Shown here: piece after piece, positions 1 to 6,910 of the stretch
Position numbering within the stretch: the first letter of the stretch is position 1
Layout: each line of letters begins with the position of its first letter
DNA from: JAAZZIT01 sp964480525
GTDB lineage: Bacteria > Bacillota > Clostridia > Oscillospirales > Ruminococcaceae
Assembly (NCBI GenBank): GCA_964480525.1
Contig: CAYZOV010000044.1
Span: 1 to 10,973 of the forward strand
Reading direction: 5' to 3'
DNA length: 10,973 nucleotides
Position numbers and translations under genes: made by a program
The notes under the pieces: generated by a model
What the model was told of the DNA's origin: nothing
Database searches by the model: none
What the model saw: only the letters and a program-made list of their open reading frames with translations

Positions 1-2
1 AT

Positions 3-54
3 AAAAAACCGACCTCCCAATCGTTAGTTTTTTGGTCTAACTTTTGGGGGTCGG
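3..54 (-). terminator. Rho-independent terminator after the DUF3795-type gene
   Basis: On the minus strand, just past the stop of the last gene, the sequence folds into a long stem. Plus-strand 9-14 (CCGACC) pairs with 49-54 (GGTCGG), 16-20 (CCCAA) pairs with 44-48 (TTGGG), and 23-27 (GTTAG) pairs with 37-41 (CTAAC), leaving a 9-base loop. Six U residues follow (minus-strand reading of 8-3). It would close the whole leftmost transcription unit. The loop side is also AT-rich. Confidence 0.85.
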
Positions 55-77
55 GACACTTTTTGGTTGTCGTTTTT

Positions 78-608
78 TTACTTTGAATTTATTTCTGCCA
101 GTAAATTATATAACCCGTCCTGCGACAAAACTCCACGCTTTACATCTTTCGGAATTTCTCCACGTTCGTCCGCTTCGTAATCCGCAAGCCATAAACCATT
201 GTCAACATATTTGTTCAGTTCGCATATTTTTAACTTTGTCGTTTCGCTGTCTAGTTTGTTCTCCGCCAAAGCCACACTAACATCGTCGAAATATTCTTCC
301 ATTTGCCTAACCCTGCCAACCAAATCAGCCAAATAACCCCTGTATTCGTCACCCAACTTTTGTAAATCACTTATGCCGTCAACTTCCCAAACCAGCGTGT
401 TTTTTAGCCACTCGCATGGAAAATCCTCGCAAATTCCGCAAAAACGCACCCCGTGTTCACCGCAACACCTGCAAATCCCACAGCCGTTTTGCCACATTTT
501 AATGCACTTCCCACCGTTTGCGTTACAGCCCTCGCACTCGCTCTTAATGTAATAATCACACCCCGTGCAGTCGCCACCGCAAGCAGTTATATTTTTAAAT
601 TTATCCAT
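78..608 (-). CDS. Cys-rich DUF3795-type protein, probable metal-binding
   Basis: This 176-residue protein carries 13 cysteines in its first 65 residues (C10, C14, C17, C25, C28, C35, C43, C46, C48, C49, C57, C60, C65). They form CxxxCxxC and CxxC groups and end in a CGICxxFPCxWL-like segment. That layout matches the DUF3795 family as I know it, whose function is not established; zinc or iron-sulfur binding is inferred from cysteine spacing only. The C-terminal 110 residues are helical-looking and charged, with no signal peptide or membrane segment, so it should be cytosolic. The start is supported by GGAGG four bases upstream of ATG. The gene follows its neighbour by 15 bases, so the two are very likely co-transcribed, and it ends at a strong terminator. 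Confidence 0.8.
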   Translation of the reverse strand: MDKFKNITACGGDCTGCDYYIKSECEGCNANGGKCIKMWQNGCGICRCCGEHGVRFCGICEDFPCEWLKNTLVWEVDGISDLQKLGDEYRGYLADLVGRVRQMEEYFDDVSVALAENKLDSETTKLKICELNKYVDNGLWLADYEADERGEIPKDVKRGVLSQDGLYNLLAEINSK

Positions 609-623
609 ACTTCCTCCAAATAA

Positions 624-941
624 CTAATGCGGTCTGTTGGCATAAAAACAAATAATATGCCTTTTATTTCCACTTTTTCGGTCGAATCCTTTTATGTCAC
701 AACCGTTACCGCTCATCAATTCGCACACCAAAGCGCCCTTTACGTCGCACCTGAACGCTTCGTGACCGTTAAGCATAACCACAATTTCGTCACCCGAAAC
801 CGAGATTCCGCCTTGTTTTCCGAGGTTAATTTCCTCCCCCGAAACCCGCTCCACAGCGTAAGAAATACGCTTTCCGTGAAACTTCAAAACATCTTTTAAC
901 GACGTTTCATCAGCACCTTTTTTCTTAACAAAAAATCCCAT
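624..941 (-). CDS. Unrecognised small protein (105 aa)
   Basis: I do not recognise this family. The protein begins with a basic stretch (KKK at 6-8) and continues as a mainly beta-looking, soluble domain with repeated short hydrophobic strands, for example EIVVMLNG near residues 52-59. It ends in HIICFYANRPH. There is no signal peptide or membrane helix. The ATG is preceded by AAAGGA at 9 bases, and the gene is followed 15 bases later by the DUF3795-type gene, which supports real translation. The 148-base gap on its upstream side, after maf, contains no clear terminator, so it may be reached by read-through from the tautomerase-maf unit or have its own weak promoter. Confidence 0.65.
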   Translation of the reverse strand: MGFFVKKKGADETSLKDVLKFHGKRISYAVERVSGEEINLGKQGGISVSGDEIVVMLNGHEAFRCDVKGALVCELMSGNGCDIKGFDRKSGNKRHIICFYANRPH

Positions 942-1089
942 TTTCTAACTTCCTTTGTGTATTTCACACATAACGCATACTGCTCCGGCTCAAATTTCAA
1001 ATCAACATTTGAAACAGTAACATCTTTGTAACTTCTAGCTAAACTTCGCCTTAAAGGTCATACAAACCGTAACGAATCTATACATTTTT

Positions 1090-1692
1090 TTACAAAAAAT
1101 TTTCCACTCTGAGGTAAATTTCCGACACAGGAAAACCCACCACATTGAAAAAATCCCCTTGAATTTCCTGACACAAAATACTGCCAAACCCCTGAATACC
1201 GTATGCTCCAGCCTTGTCGCAATGCTCACCAATCCGCAAATATCTCTCAATCAGTTCGTCGGATAAGTTGTGAAACTTAACTTTCGTTTCAACAAAAAAA
1301 CGTTCGCTTTTCCCATTGTAACAAATACATACTCCACTCACAACTTTGTGAACTTTCCCGGACAATAGCATTAACATTTCTTTGGCTTCTCCGTCGTTTT
1401 TCGGTTTTCCCAGAATTTTATCCCCGACGGCAACCACCGTGTCGCACCCGAAAACAACAGAATCAGGGTTTCGTTTCCCCACGTCCTCGGCTTTCAAAGT
1501 CGCAAGAAACATAGCCGTTTCGGTGGGTACATCAACGAATTTTTCCCTCACGCACTTTGGAATAACTTCCTCAATTTGCGACGGAACAACCCGAAATTCT
1601 TCGCACAAAAACCCCATAAGTTCTTTACGTCTGGGCGAATTTGAAGCCAAAACAACGTCTTTTTCCGCCAATTTTTCGCAAAAAGTCATCAC
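1090..1692 (-). CDS. maf: Maf-family nucleoside triphosphate pyrophosphatase
   Basis: Maf/YhdE proteins hydrolyse non-canonical or modified nucleoside triphosphates to the monophosphate and pyrophosphate in the cytosol, and are linked to septum formation. The family hallmarks are present: the N-terminal LASNSPRRKELM loop (about residues 15-26), a FGCDTVV segment with acidic D84, followed by DKILGKPK (91-98), and AGAYGIQGFG (161-170), then the C-terminal VVGFPV. At about 200 residues it is of normal length. Two starts are possible: GTG at 1692 (7 bases after GGAGG, giving a 4-base GTGA overlap with the preceding stop) or the adjacent ATG at 1689 (10 bases after GGAGG). Either way it is translationally coupled to the tautomerase gene upstream. 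Confidence 0.93.
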   Translation of the reverse strand: MMTFCEKLAEKDVVLASNSPRRKELMGFLCEEFRVVPSQIEEVIPKCVREKFVDVPTETAMFLATLKAEDVGKRNPDSVVFGCDTVVAVGDKILGKPKNDGEAKEMLMLLSGKVHKVVSGVCICYNGKSERFFVETKVKFHNLSDELIERYLRIGEHCDKAGAYGIQGFGSILCQEIQGDFFNVVGFPVSEIYLRVENFL

Positions 1693-1922
1693 GCCAAATC
1701 CTCCGGTCTGTAATTCGGCTTGATAACAATGTCAGGGTTTTCATCAATCTCCAAACGGTATTGTTCCTGCCATTCTTCGGGGGTGTAATCGCTCACCGAC
1801 ACCGAAACAACATCTTCGCTGCACCCTAAACTCTGACAAAGCGCCAACTTCAAATCAGTTGCCGCTTTTAGCTTTTGCTCCTCTGTTCGTCCTTTGAACA
1901 TTTTAATAACAATATGTGGCAT
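1689..1922 (-). CDS. PptA/4-oxalocrotonate tautomerase-like protein
   Basis: This is a 77-residue tautomerase-superfamily protein. After removal of Met1 it would expose the N-terminal proline that acts as catalytic base (MPHIVIKMFKG). Length, the PHI-IK start and the PEEW-containing C-terminal half resemble E. coli PptA (YdcE) more than the 62-residue 4-OT enzymes. The physiological substrate is unknown; the family does keto-enol tautomerisation. I chose the start at 1922 rather than an in-frame ATG 17 codons upstream for two reasons: AAGGAG lies 6 bases before it, and only this start gives the terminal proline. It overlaps maf at its 3' end, so the two form one unit. Confidence 0.85.
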   Translation of the reverse strand: MPHIVIKMFKGRTEEQKLKAATDLKLALCQSLGCSEDVVSVSVSDYTPEEWQEQYRLEIDENPDIVIKPNYRPEDLA

Positions 1923-1928
1923 AAATAA

Positions 1929-1934
1929 CTCCTT
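1929..1934 (-). promoter_or_regulatory. Ribosome binding site that fixes the tautomerase start
   Basis: AAGGAG on the minus strand lies 6 bases before ATG at 1922. It decides against the longer reading starting at 1973, which has no comparable site and would bury the catalytic N-terminal proline. Confidence 0.85.
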
Positions 1935-1975
1935 ATTATAAATAAGCTTTAAACTAATCTCTGATTTCAGCAATT

Positions 1976-2003
1976 CTTATCTAACCCCTGCCCTGTTTAT
2001 CAA
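1976..2003 (-). promoter_or_regulatory. Possible promoter for the tautomerase-maf unit
   Basis: On the minus strand TTGATA (2003-1998) is followed, after 16 bases, by GATAAG (1981-1976). This is 5/6 and 4/6 to the sigma-70 consensus, about 55 bases before the start codon. The surrounding 150 bases are AT-rich, so chance matches are likely; a promoter is expected here because a terminator-like hairpin lies just upstream. Confidence 0.35.
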
Positions 2004-2080
2004 ATTTTCAATAAAATTTTAAGTTTTATATTTTAACACTATTTTGCTTTTTACTTCCTACTTCTCAAAAAAATCAGACT

Positions 2081-2130
2081 ATTTTTAGCTAAAAATCACT
2101 ATGTTCCCCGCCATTACTGACGAGGAACAT
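2081..2130 (-). terminator. Probable terminator after the zinc-ribbon gene
   Basis: Twenty bases past the zinc-ribbon stop, minus-strand ATGTTCC (2130-2124) pairs with GGAACAT (2107-2101) around a 16-base loop. It is followed by AGTG and then five T residues. Those Ts are part of a 16-base perfect palindrome, ATTTTTAGCTAAAAAT (2081-2096). The stem is only moderately stable, so termination may be partial. Confidence 0.5.
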
Positions 2131-2149
2131 TCGCAAACATTATCAAAAA

Positions 2150-2875
2150 TCAAAGCTTATTACCGCACTCTGTACAGAACTTTGAACCCGACATTTCTTT
2201 GTGTCCGCAGTTTGTACAAAAAATTGGTTTCGGCGGTTGGTTTTCTTCCGTATTTTCCGTAATTTCCGCTGTTTCAGGTGCGTTTGCAGGTTCAATTATC
2301 GGCTGGATTTCCACTTGCTCCGCAACTTCTTCAACCACATTTTCAACCACTTCAACGGCTTCCTTTTCTTCGACAGCAGGCACTTCCTGTACAATATTTT
2401 GTACAGTTTCCTCCGCTTTTTCTTCCTGTACCGCAGAGCTTCCCGTCACGTTTTGCTTCGTTCCACAGTTTACGCAAAACAGCGTTCCCTCTGGTAAAAT
2501 AGTTTTACATTTCGGACATTTATTTGTAATATTTTCCTGTTTTCCACCACAATGACCGCAAAAAACCGAAGCATTATCAATAAGCAAACCACAATGTTCG
2601 CACTTCTTCATGCCTTTTCCGTCCGCAATTTTGCTTTCCAAACTGTCAATTTCGTCCAAAATCAAAACTGCTTTTCCCTTTAGTTCTTTCAGCTTTTCAT
2701 CATCATTTCCGTTCACAAAAAGTTTACCAATTTCCGTATAAACCACATTGAGTTCCTTTTTCTTCGAGGACAGTTCCATATTATCCTTTGTTGCTCCCGA
2801 AAATTCCTTAGTTTTGTTCGCAGTTGCGCTCACTCCGTTGGTGATTGCTCCGCCGATTTTCTCAAAAAATGCCAT
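2150..2875 (-). CDS. Protein with three zinc ribbons and an acidic linker
   Basis: The 241-residue protein has an N-terminal helical part (1-87) with a Lys/Glu-rich probable coiled coil around 30-85. Two adjacent four-cysteine zinc ribbons follow (C92/C95-C106/C109 and C120/C123-C134/C137). A long acidic Glu/Val-rich, probably disordered linker (about 144-215) leads to a third ribbon at the very C-terminus (C220/C223-C234/C237). All three use the CxxC-10-CxxC spacing typical of short zinc-ribbon (DZR/zinc_ribbon_2) domains. There is no membrane helix, unlike many Clostridia zinc-ribbon proteins. Function is unknown; a scaffold or nucleic-acid/protein-binding role is only a guess. GGGAGG lies 8 bases before ATG, and the gene follows the ThyX-like gene by 17 bases, so it shares that gene's promoter. 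Confidence 0.8.
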   Translation of the reverse strand: MAFFEKIGGAITNGVSATANKTKEFSGATKDNMELSSKKKELNVVYTEIGKLFVNGNDDEKLKELKGKAVLILDEIDSLESKIADGKGMKKCEHCGLLIDNASVFCGHCGGKQENITNKCPKCKTILPEGTLFCVNCGTKQNVTGSSAVQEEKAEETVQNIVQEVPAVEEKEAVEVVENVVEEVAEQVEIQPIIEPANAPETAEITENTEENQPPKPIFCTNCGHKEMSGSKFCTECGNKL

Positions 2876-2892
2876 TTTTCGTTCCTCCCAAT

Positions 2893-3528
2893 CTATGTTT
2901 CAATAATAAAATCCTGTGCATACGGCAGACTTTCAATCCACCCAATAAAGCTTTCCGACCACTCGCAAAGCTTATGATTCTTTCGCTGACGGTACATATT
3001 TATCGCATTTTCGTAATTTAACGTCACCGTTCTGGTTTGAAGCCAACTTTCAGGCAGCCACCTTATAAGCTCTTTCCACACCGCCTTGTCTTTGGTTTCC
3101 AAATATTTAACCCTCAGACTTTCCAGTTTTTCAATGATTTCTTTGGCAAAATCGCCCACTTCAAAACCGCCGCCGTCAACATCGCCCCTAAAATCGTCCA
3201 CTTCAAAACATTCAAGCGTAATCGGCGTTGTCGCCAATTTGTGCATGGTGCTTGTCGAATTTGCCGTTGTGCCGACCTTGTATGTGTCAAACTCTTTCCA
3301 CCAGTACAGCGGAGCGGTAATATCCACCGAAATCATCACCTGTCGCAAAAACTTCCTATGCTCCGTGCCACCCGAAATAAGCCTTTTAGCCAGCCCCAAA
3401 TCGTTTTCGCCCAGAACATATTCCCCCTCAACGTACTTGCTGTCGGAACGTTCCCACGAATTTAACGGGTTTCTCATGCCCCTGATTGCGTGTTCAAAGC
3501 CCCAGACCTGTGTATTTTCAAATTTCAT
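2893..3528 (-). CDS. ThyX-like protein lacking the canonical signature
   Basis: This 211-residue protein resembles flavin-dependent thymidylate synthase ThyX in overall layout. A segment RKFLRQVMISVDITAPLYWW (58-77) sits where ThyX has its H..FLR....V....P....QW region. Next comes YKVGTTANSTSTMHKL (83-98), where the RHRxxSxNExSxRY signature would be. A C-terminal part with LPESWLQTRTVTLNYENAINMYRQR-type sequence (158-182) corresponds to the ThyX LN.R....R block. The catalytic RHR and later Arg of the signature are not present; Asn90 and nearby serines remain. I therefore see it as a divergent or non-catalytic ThyX relative rather than a proven synthase. A clean promoter sits just upstream, with AGAGG 7 bases before ATG. 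The family match is by eye and moderate. Confidence 0.55.
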   Translation of the reverse strand: MKFENTQVWGFEHAIRGMRNPLNSWERSDSKYVEGEYVLGENDLGLAKRLISGGTEHRKFLRQVMISVDITAPLYWWKEFDTYKVGTTANSTSTMHKLATTPITLECFEVDDFRGDVDGGGFEVGDFAKEIIEKLESLRVKYLETKDKAVWKELIRWLPESWLQTRTVTLNYENAINMYRQRKNHKLCEWSESFIGWIESLPYAQDFIIET

Positions 3529-3563
3529 AAATTAACCTCTTTCGTTAAATTGTATACATATTT

Positions 3564-3592
3564 ATTATAAAATATTTTTTCGCAATTTTCAA
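3564..3592 (-). promoter_or_regulatory. Strong sigma-70/SigA-type promoter for the ThyX-like unit
   Basis: On the minus strand TTGAAA (3592-3587) is separated by exactly 17 bases from a perfect TATAAT (3569-3564). The spacer is AT-rich. Transcription would begin near 3557, giving a leader of about 28 bases with the ribosome site at 3540-3536. An 8-base palindrome TGTATACA (3551-3558) sits at the predicted start point and could be an operator, though it is short. Confidence 0.8.
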
Positions 3593-3675
3593 GTCCTAAT
3601 AATCCATAACTTCTTTTTCTGCAATTTAAACAAATTTTCATCTTTCATTTTGTTAAATTTAACCATTTTTCAGTT

Positions 3676-3708
3676 TAAAAAACAACCCCCGCCTTAAAAA
3701 GGCAGGGG
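3676..3708 (-). terminator. Rho-independent terminator after the wall hydrolase gene
   Basis: Sixteen bases past the stop codon, minus-strand CCCC (3708-3705) and GCCTT (3703-3699) pair with AAGGC (3695-3691) and GGGG (3689-3686) around a 3-base loop. There is one mismatch in the stem. A run rich in U follows (minus reading of 3685-3677: TTGTTTTTT). Confidence 0.88.
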
Positions 3709-3724
3709 ATTATGTCAAATGTAT

Positions 3725-5032
3725 TTACGGTTTAAAGTATCTCTGACCGTCAATTTCAAAACAGAAAGTCAAACTTTCAAACCATCTTGCAGAACTTGCA
3801 GAGCAATATTTTACAGAATAGAAATAAATTGCGCCGTTGGTGTTATCTTCGCCGTTCAAAGCTCTGTTTACGCAGTCAATTGTGGACTGTGTTGGCGTTC
3901 TTCTTCTGTTGTAATAGTTGTTAATTGCGGAAAACTGGCTTTTTGCGGTCATTACGCCCTTTAATGTGTTTGAAAACTTCGGGCTTTTAACTCTGTTTAT
4001 AATAACGTTCGCAACAGCGATTTTGCTTGCTTCCGAACAACCGCCCACTTCGCCCTCTACAACCCAATAGAACATTTCAAGTTCTTCTTCGGTATAGCTG
4101 ACAACCGTGTTTTTGCCCAAATCGGAATCCGCTTTTTCCGTGTCCTTAACCTGTGCCGAATCGTTTTTAACAGCGGTTGTAGGCTTTTTTTCCGTCACAT
4201 AATCGTCGGTAATATAACCCGTTTTGCCGTCTACTTCGACCTTATACCAACCGTTTGAAACCTGCGCAACAGCCTTAACTTCGGTGTTTTTGTTAAGCGT
4301 GCAAATAATTTTGTAAGACGTACCTGCGCCTTTTCTCAAATTTACGTTTGCGGTAAGATAAAGCGTCTTAGCTTCAATTTCGCTTTCTTCAATCTTAACT
4401 TCCGCCGTAGTCACCTTTGTGGTCGTAACCTTTTTCGTAGTTGTTTCAGGTGCTTTTGTGGTCGTAACTTTCGTGGTCGTTGTTTCTTCCGTGGTGGTTA
4501 CTTCCGCCGTTGTCGTAGTTTGTGCCGTTGTCGTCACAACTTCTTCAACTTCTTCTTCGTCGTCAAAAACCAAATCAAACTCTTGTATACCGGCTTTCCA
4601 CCAACTCATTGTTCCCACAAATTCAGAATCGGACTTTGCATAAGCGGTTGTTGTTACCGACGCCGAATTTTCAAAAGTTTTTTCTGTTTTAACTTCGCTG
4701 TGTCTAGCCGAAAGACCTGCTAAACCCATCACGCCTGCCGACAAAGTAAACATAGCGCACGCCGCCACAACAGCGTACAATTCCTTGCGATTATGTACTT
4801 TCTCAGCGATATTTTCTGTGTCGTTTGTTTTTGTGTCTGTTCCCTTTTCTACTTCCTCCGCTGGGATTTCTGCGTTCAAAACGCTCTCTTTTTCTTCTGA
4901 AATCTTCTCGGAATCTTTCTCCAAAGGATTGCTATCCTGAGGAGTTTCAAGCTCAACTAAACCAATCTCCCTCACCGAAATAGTGACAACAGATTCGTTG
5001 CTTGAAGCCTTTAACTTCTCATTCTCGCTCAT
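3725..5032 (-). CDS. Membrane-anchored SH3b/SleB-type cell wall hydrolase
   Basis: The 435-residue protein has an acidic cytosolic N-terminus (1-80), one membrane helix (about 85-107) and an extracellular Thr-rich linker (about 165-210, many TTT/TTK runs). An SH3b domain follows (about 223-280, NVNLRKGAGTSYK start and GYITDDYV end), then a C-terminal Hydrolase_2 (SleB-type) domain (about 315-435). The hydrolase core reads EGEVGG...SKIAVANVIINRV, with E328 in the position of the conserved GE glutamate. The second Glu often found four residues later seems replaced (C332). SleB-type enzymes cut peptidoglycan in sporulation, germination or wall remodelling; here the type II-like anchor suggests wall remodelling at the cell surface. 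AAAGG lies 11 bases before ATG. It follows the sortase gene by 105 bases and ends at a strong terminator. Confidence 0.88.
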   Translation of the reverse strand: MSENEKLKASSNESVVTISVREIGLVELETPQDSNPLEKDSEKISEEKESVLNAEIPAEEVEKGTDTKTNDTENIAEKVHNRKELYAVVAACAMFTLSAGVMGLAGLSARHSEVKTEKTFENSASVTTTAYAKSDSEFVGTMSWWKAGIQEFDLVFDDEEEVEEVVTTTAQTTTTAEVTTTEETTTTKVTTTKAPETTTKKVTTTKVTTAEVKIEESEIEAKTLYLTANVNLRKGAGTSYKIICTLNKNTEVKAVAQVSNGWYKVEVDGKTGYITDDYVTEKKPTTAVKNDSAQVKDTEKADSDLGKNTVVSYTEEELEMFYWVVEGEVGGCSEASKIAVANVIINRVKSPKFSNTLKGVMTAKSQFSAINNYYNRRRTPTQSTIDCVNRALNGEDNTNGAIYFYSVKYCSASSARWFESLTFCFEIDGQRYFKP

Positions 5033-5050
5033 ATTTCACTAAACCTTTCT

Positions 5051-5094
5051 GCAAAACGTAAAAAGTGTTTTGCTATTCCAAAAAACTTTTGGAA
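5051..5094 (-). other. Two adjacent hairpins between sortase and hydrolase genes
   Basis: TTCCAAAA (5076-5083) and TTTTGGAA (5087-5094) form an 8-bp stem with a 3-base loop. Immediately beside it, GCAAAAC (5051-5057) and GTTTTGC (5067-5073) form a 7-bp stem with a 9-base loop. Neither has a proper U-tract on the minus strand. They could be a weak attenuator or an mRNA processing/stability element between the two genes; this is inference. Confidence 0.45.
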
Positions 5095-5137
5095 CATAAA
5101 ATATATTAACGTTACCTCACGGCAATGTTTGCAAAAA

Positions 5138-6262
5138 TCAATACCACCAACCGTCATAGACCTTTTTGTTTCCCTTTGCCTTAATCCAGTTTTTCGGGAA
5201 ATACACACTGTCATTCTCTCTATAACTTTCCACCAGTGCGTCTATGTCGTCGGTTACTCTCACTCTTCTGGCGGTAATAACCCACCTGAGCTTGCTCTGT
5301 CCTGCTTCGTTGGAGCAAGTTGAAAGAGTTATATAATCGTCGTCCTCAGTACATTCAATGTCGCTTGAATACCACGACCGCTTTTTAATTTCCGCCATAA
5401 AATCCTCAAAAGTATGTTCTTCGTCGAAATTACGGTATCTCCAATAGTCAAACAACTTTCCGTCGTCCTGACTTTCTTCGATATTGGAAATATAGCACCC
5501 TACAATAATGTACTGCTGATTTCTCGTATAAAGCGTATCAAACGAAATAATCGGATTTTGTTTTAAAAATTCCACACCTGATTTGTACTCTGCAAGTCTT
5601 GTAAACATATTGCCCAGACGTTTCATGTGATGACCGTAAATAACCAGATTATCCGAACGGTCTGTTGCGGAATTAACATAACACCTGTCGTCAATGTACA
5701 GCGTTCCCGATTCTGTCCAATGTCGGTCGAAATTGTGGTGAAGATAAAAATCCTCCGATTCTCCCCCCGACAACTCGTACATTTCGTGAGTGTACATAAC
5801 AGGATAATTTATATACTGTTCTCCGTTTTCGTCAATATAGGTCGGAATCCTTATCCAACCCATTGTATCGGGGTTTTCCTCCAACAAGGCGTTCCATTTT
5901 GAACTTATCGAACCCGAATTTGCGCCCGAATTTCCGTTTGGCGTTGTTCCCTGAAAATTATCGCCCACAGGTTCACCCGAAATAAAATTTTCTCCGTTAG
6001 CTTTCTCATCATCTGAAAAATCCGGAGCAAGATTTGCGATTTCCTGACCCCTTTGCACTTCTTCCTTGTCAACCTCGTAATAATCAATCACCTGATTTAT
6101 TGACAACCCGAACAGGCAAATCGCCCCAAGAAACACAATTTTTCTAAAAACTTCGGCAAAATCGTCGCCTTTGTACGGAAAAAGGTATTTCACAACTCTT
6201 ATAAAAAAGTTTTCCTTTTTCTTTCCTCTTTCAACTCCGCCGAGTTCGTTTAGCATTGACAT
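5138..6262 (-). CDS. srtB: Class B sortase
   Basis: Sortases cleave a sorting motif in secreted proteins and join them to the wall or to pilin-like partners. This 374-residue protein has a basic cytosolic N-terminus, one membrane helix (about 41-58), a Ser/Gly/Asn-rich stretch (about 95-120) and a class B catalytic domain (about 122-374). The catalytic His is in NLVIYGHH (H211), the nucleophile in ITLSTCSNE (C316), and the Arg in KLRWVIT (R326). The long insertion between His and Cys with a helical part (about 275-300) and the TLSTC motif fit class B rather than A or C. No LPxTG/NPxTN substrate gene is in the window. The start is supported by AAAGGA 10 bases upstream. The gene lies 18 bases after pncC, so they share a transcript. 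Confidence 0.92.
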   Translation of the reverse strand: MSMLNELGGVERGKKKENFFIRVVKYLFPYKGDDFAEVFRKIVFLGAICLFGLSINQVIDYYEVDKEEVQRGQEIANLAPDFSDDEKANGENFISGEPVGDNFQGTTPNGNSGANSGSISSKWNALLEENPDTMGWIRIPTYIDENGEQYINYPVMYTHEMYELSGGESEDFYLHHNFDRHWTESGTLYIDDRCYVNSATDRSDNLVIYGHHMKRLGNMFTRLAEYKSGVEFLKQNPIISFDTLYTRNQQYIIVGCYISNIEESQDDGKLFDYWRYRNFDEEHTFEDFMAEIKKRSWYSSDIECTEDDDYITLSTCSNEAGQSKLRWVITARRVRVTDDIDALVESYRENDSVYFPKNWIKAKGNKKVYDGWWY

Positions 6263-6280
6263 TTTCGCAAGTTCCTTTCA

Positions 6281-6856
6281 CTAGTCCTCACAAATACTCT
6301 TAACCATTTCAAGCGCTTTCAAAACCGTCAGCTTCCTGGCCGTATCTCTGTCAAGATTCTCAACTTCTTCGTAAAGTTTTAAATCCCTCACAACCACTTT
6401 CAAATCGTCCCCGATTTTCCGAGCCACGCAAACAAAAACAGTTCCCACAGGTTTTTCAGCCGAACCGCCCGTAGGTCCCGCTATGCCGGTAATACCTACG
6501 CCTATATCCGCTCCGGATTTTTTCAAAACTCCCGTTGCCATAAGCTGTGCTGTCTGCTGCGAAACTGCGCCGTATTTGTCCAACACATCTTGCGAAACGT
6601 CCAACAGCGCCGTTTTGATTCTGTTAGAGTACGAAACTACCCCCATCTCAAAAACTTCCGACGCTCCCGATACAGATGTAATCATTTCACTCAACATTCC
6701 ACCTGTACAACTTTCGGCAGTGGATATACTCAATCCCCTCTGCCTTAATAATTTTACTACAAAAGCGGTTACAAAGTCAATACTTTTTGTAACCAAATTG
6801 TCATTTTTGTTTGTTTGCAACGAAAACGCCCCCTGTTTTTTAAGCACTTTTATCAC
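6281..6856 (-). CDS. pncC: PncC/CinA C-terminal nicotinamide-nucleotide amidohydrolase
   Basis: This is a stand-alone CinA C-terminal domain. The family deamidates nicotinamide mononucleotide to nicotinic acid mononucleotide in pyridine nucleotide recycling. Hallmarks: ISTAESCTGGMLSE (about 44-57), GVVSYSNRIKTALLDV (about 72-87), YGAVSQQTA, and GVGITGIAGPTGG...KPVGTVFV (about 117-142). The N-terminal MoaB-like domain of full CinA is absent. The start is uncertain. The longest reading uses GTG at 6856, with no good ribosome site and a 20-residue extension unlike the family. A TTG at 6820 has GGGGG 8 bases upstream, and a TTG at 6796 would give the usual family length. It is followed closely by the sortase gene, an arrangement that looks like chance co-transcription rather than shared function. 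Confidence 0.9.
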   Translation of the reverse strand: MIKVLKKQGAFSLQTNKNDNLVTKSIDFVTAFVVKLLRQRGLSISTAESCTGGMLSEMITSVSGASEVFEMGVVSYSNRIKTALLDVSQDVLDKYGAVSQQTAQLMATGVLKKSGADIGVGITGIAGPTGGSAEKPVGTVFVCVARKIGDDLKVVVRDLKLYEEVENLDRDTARKLTVLKALEMVKSICED

Positions 6857-6876
6857 AAAATCACGAACTTTTGTGA
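6853..6876. repeat. Perfect 8-bp inverted repeat at the pncC 5' end
   Basis: TCACAAAA (6853-6860) and TTTTGTGA (6869-6876) are perfect complements around 8 bases. They overlap the longest possible pncC start and are followed on the plus strand by seven T residues. This could be an operator, a hairpin in the pncC leader, or a weak plus-strand terminator. If pncC truly starts further downstream, the repeat lies in its untranslated leader. Confidence 0.5.
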
Positions 6877-6910
6877 CTGTTTTTTTAATTCATATCTTAA
6901 ATTTAACCTT

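Noticed and set aside
925..1057. Open minus-strand frame across the maf to 105-aa-gene gap with natural-looking codons
   Set aside because: It has no start codon with a ribosome site, runs out of frame into the well-supported 105-residue gene, and is short enough to be chance.
1035..1250. 71-residue minus-strand frame overlapping the end of maf
   Set aside because: It is the out-of-frame shadow of maf, and the composition is that of a shifted frame.
2081..2096. 16-base perfect palindrome ATTTTTAGCTAAAAAT as an operator
   Set aside because: It is AT-only except for the central GC, sits in the tail of the terminator-like hairpin, and is far from the next start, so a regulator site is not supported.
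4380..4560. Short tandem repeats (GTGGTCGTAAC-like) on the plus strand
   Set aside because: They are the DNA reflection of the Thr-rich linker in the wall hydrolase, not an independent repeat.
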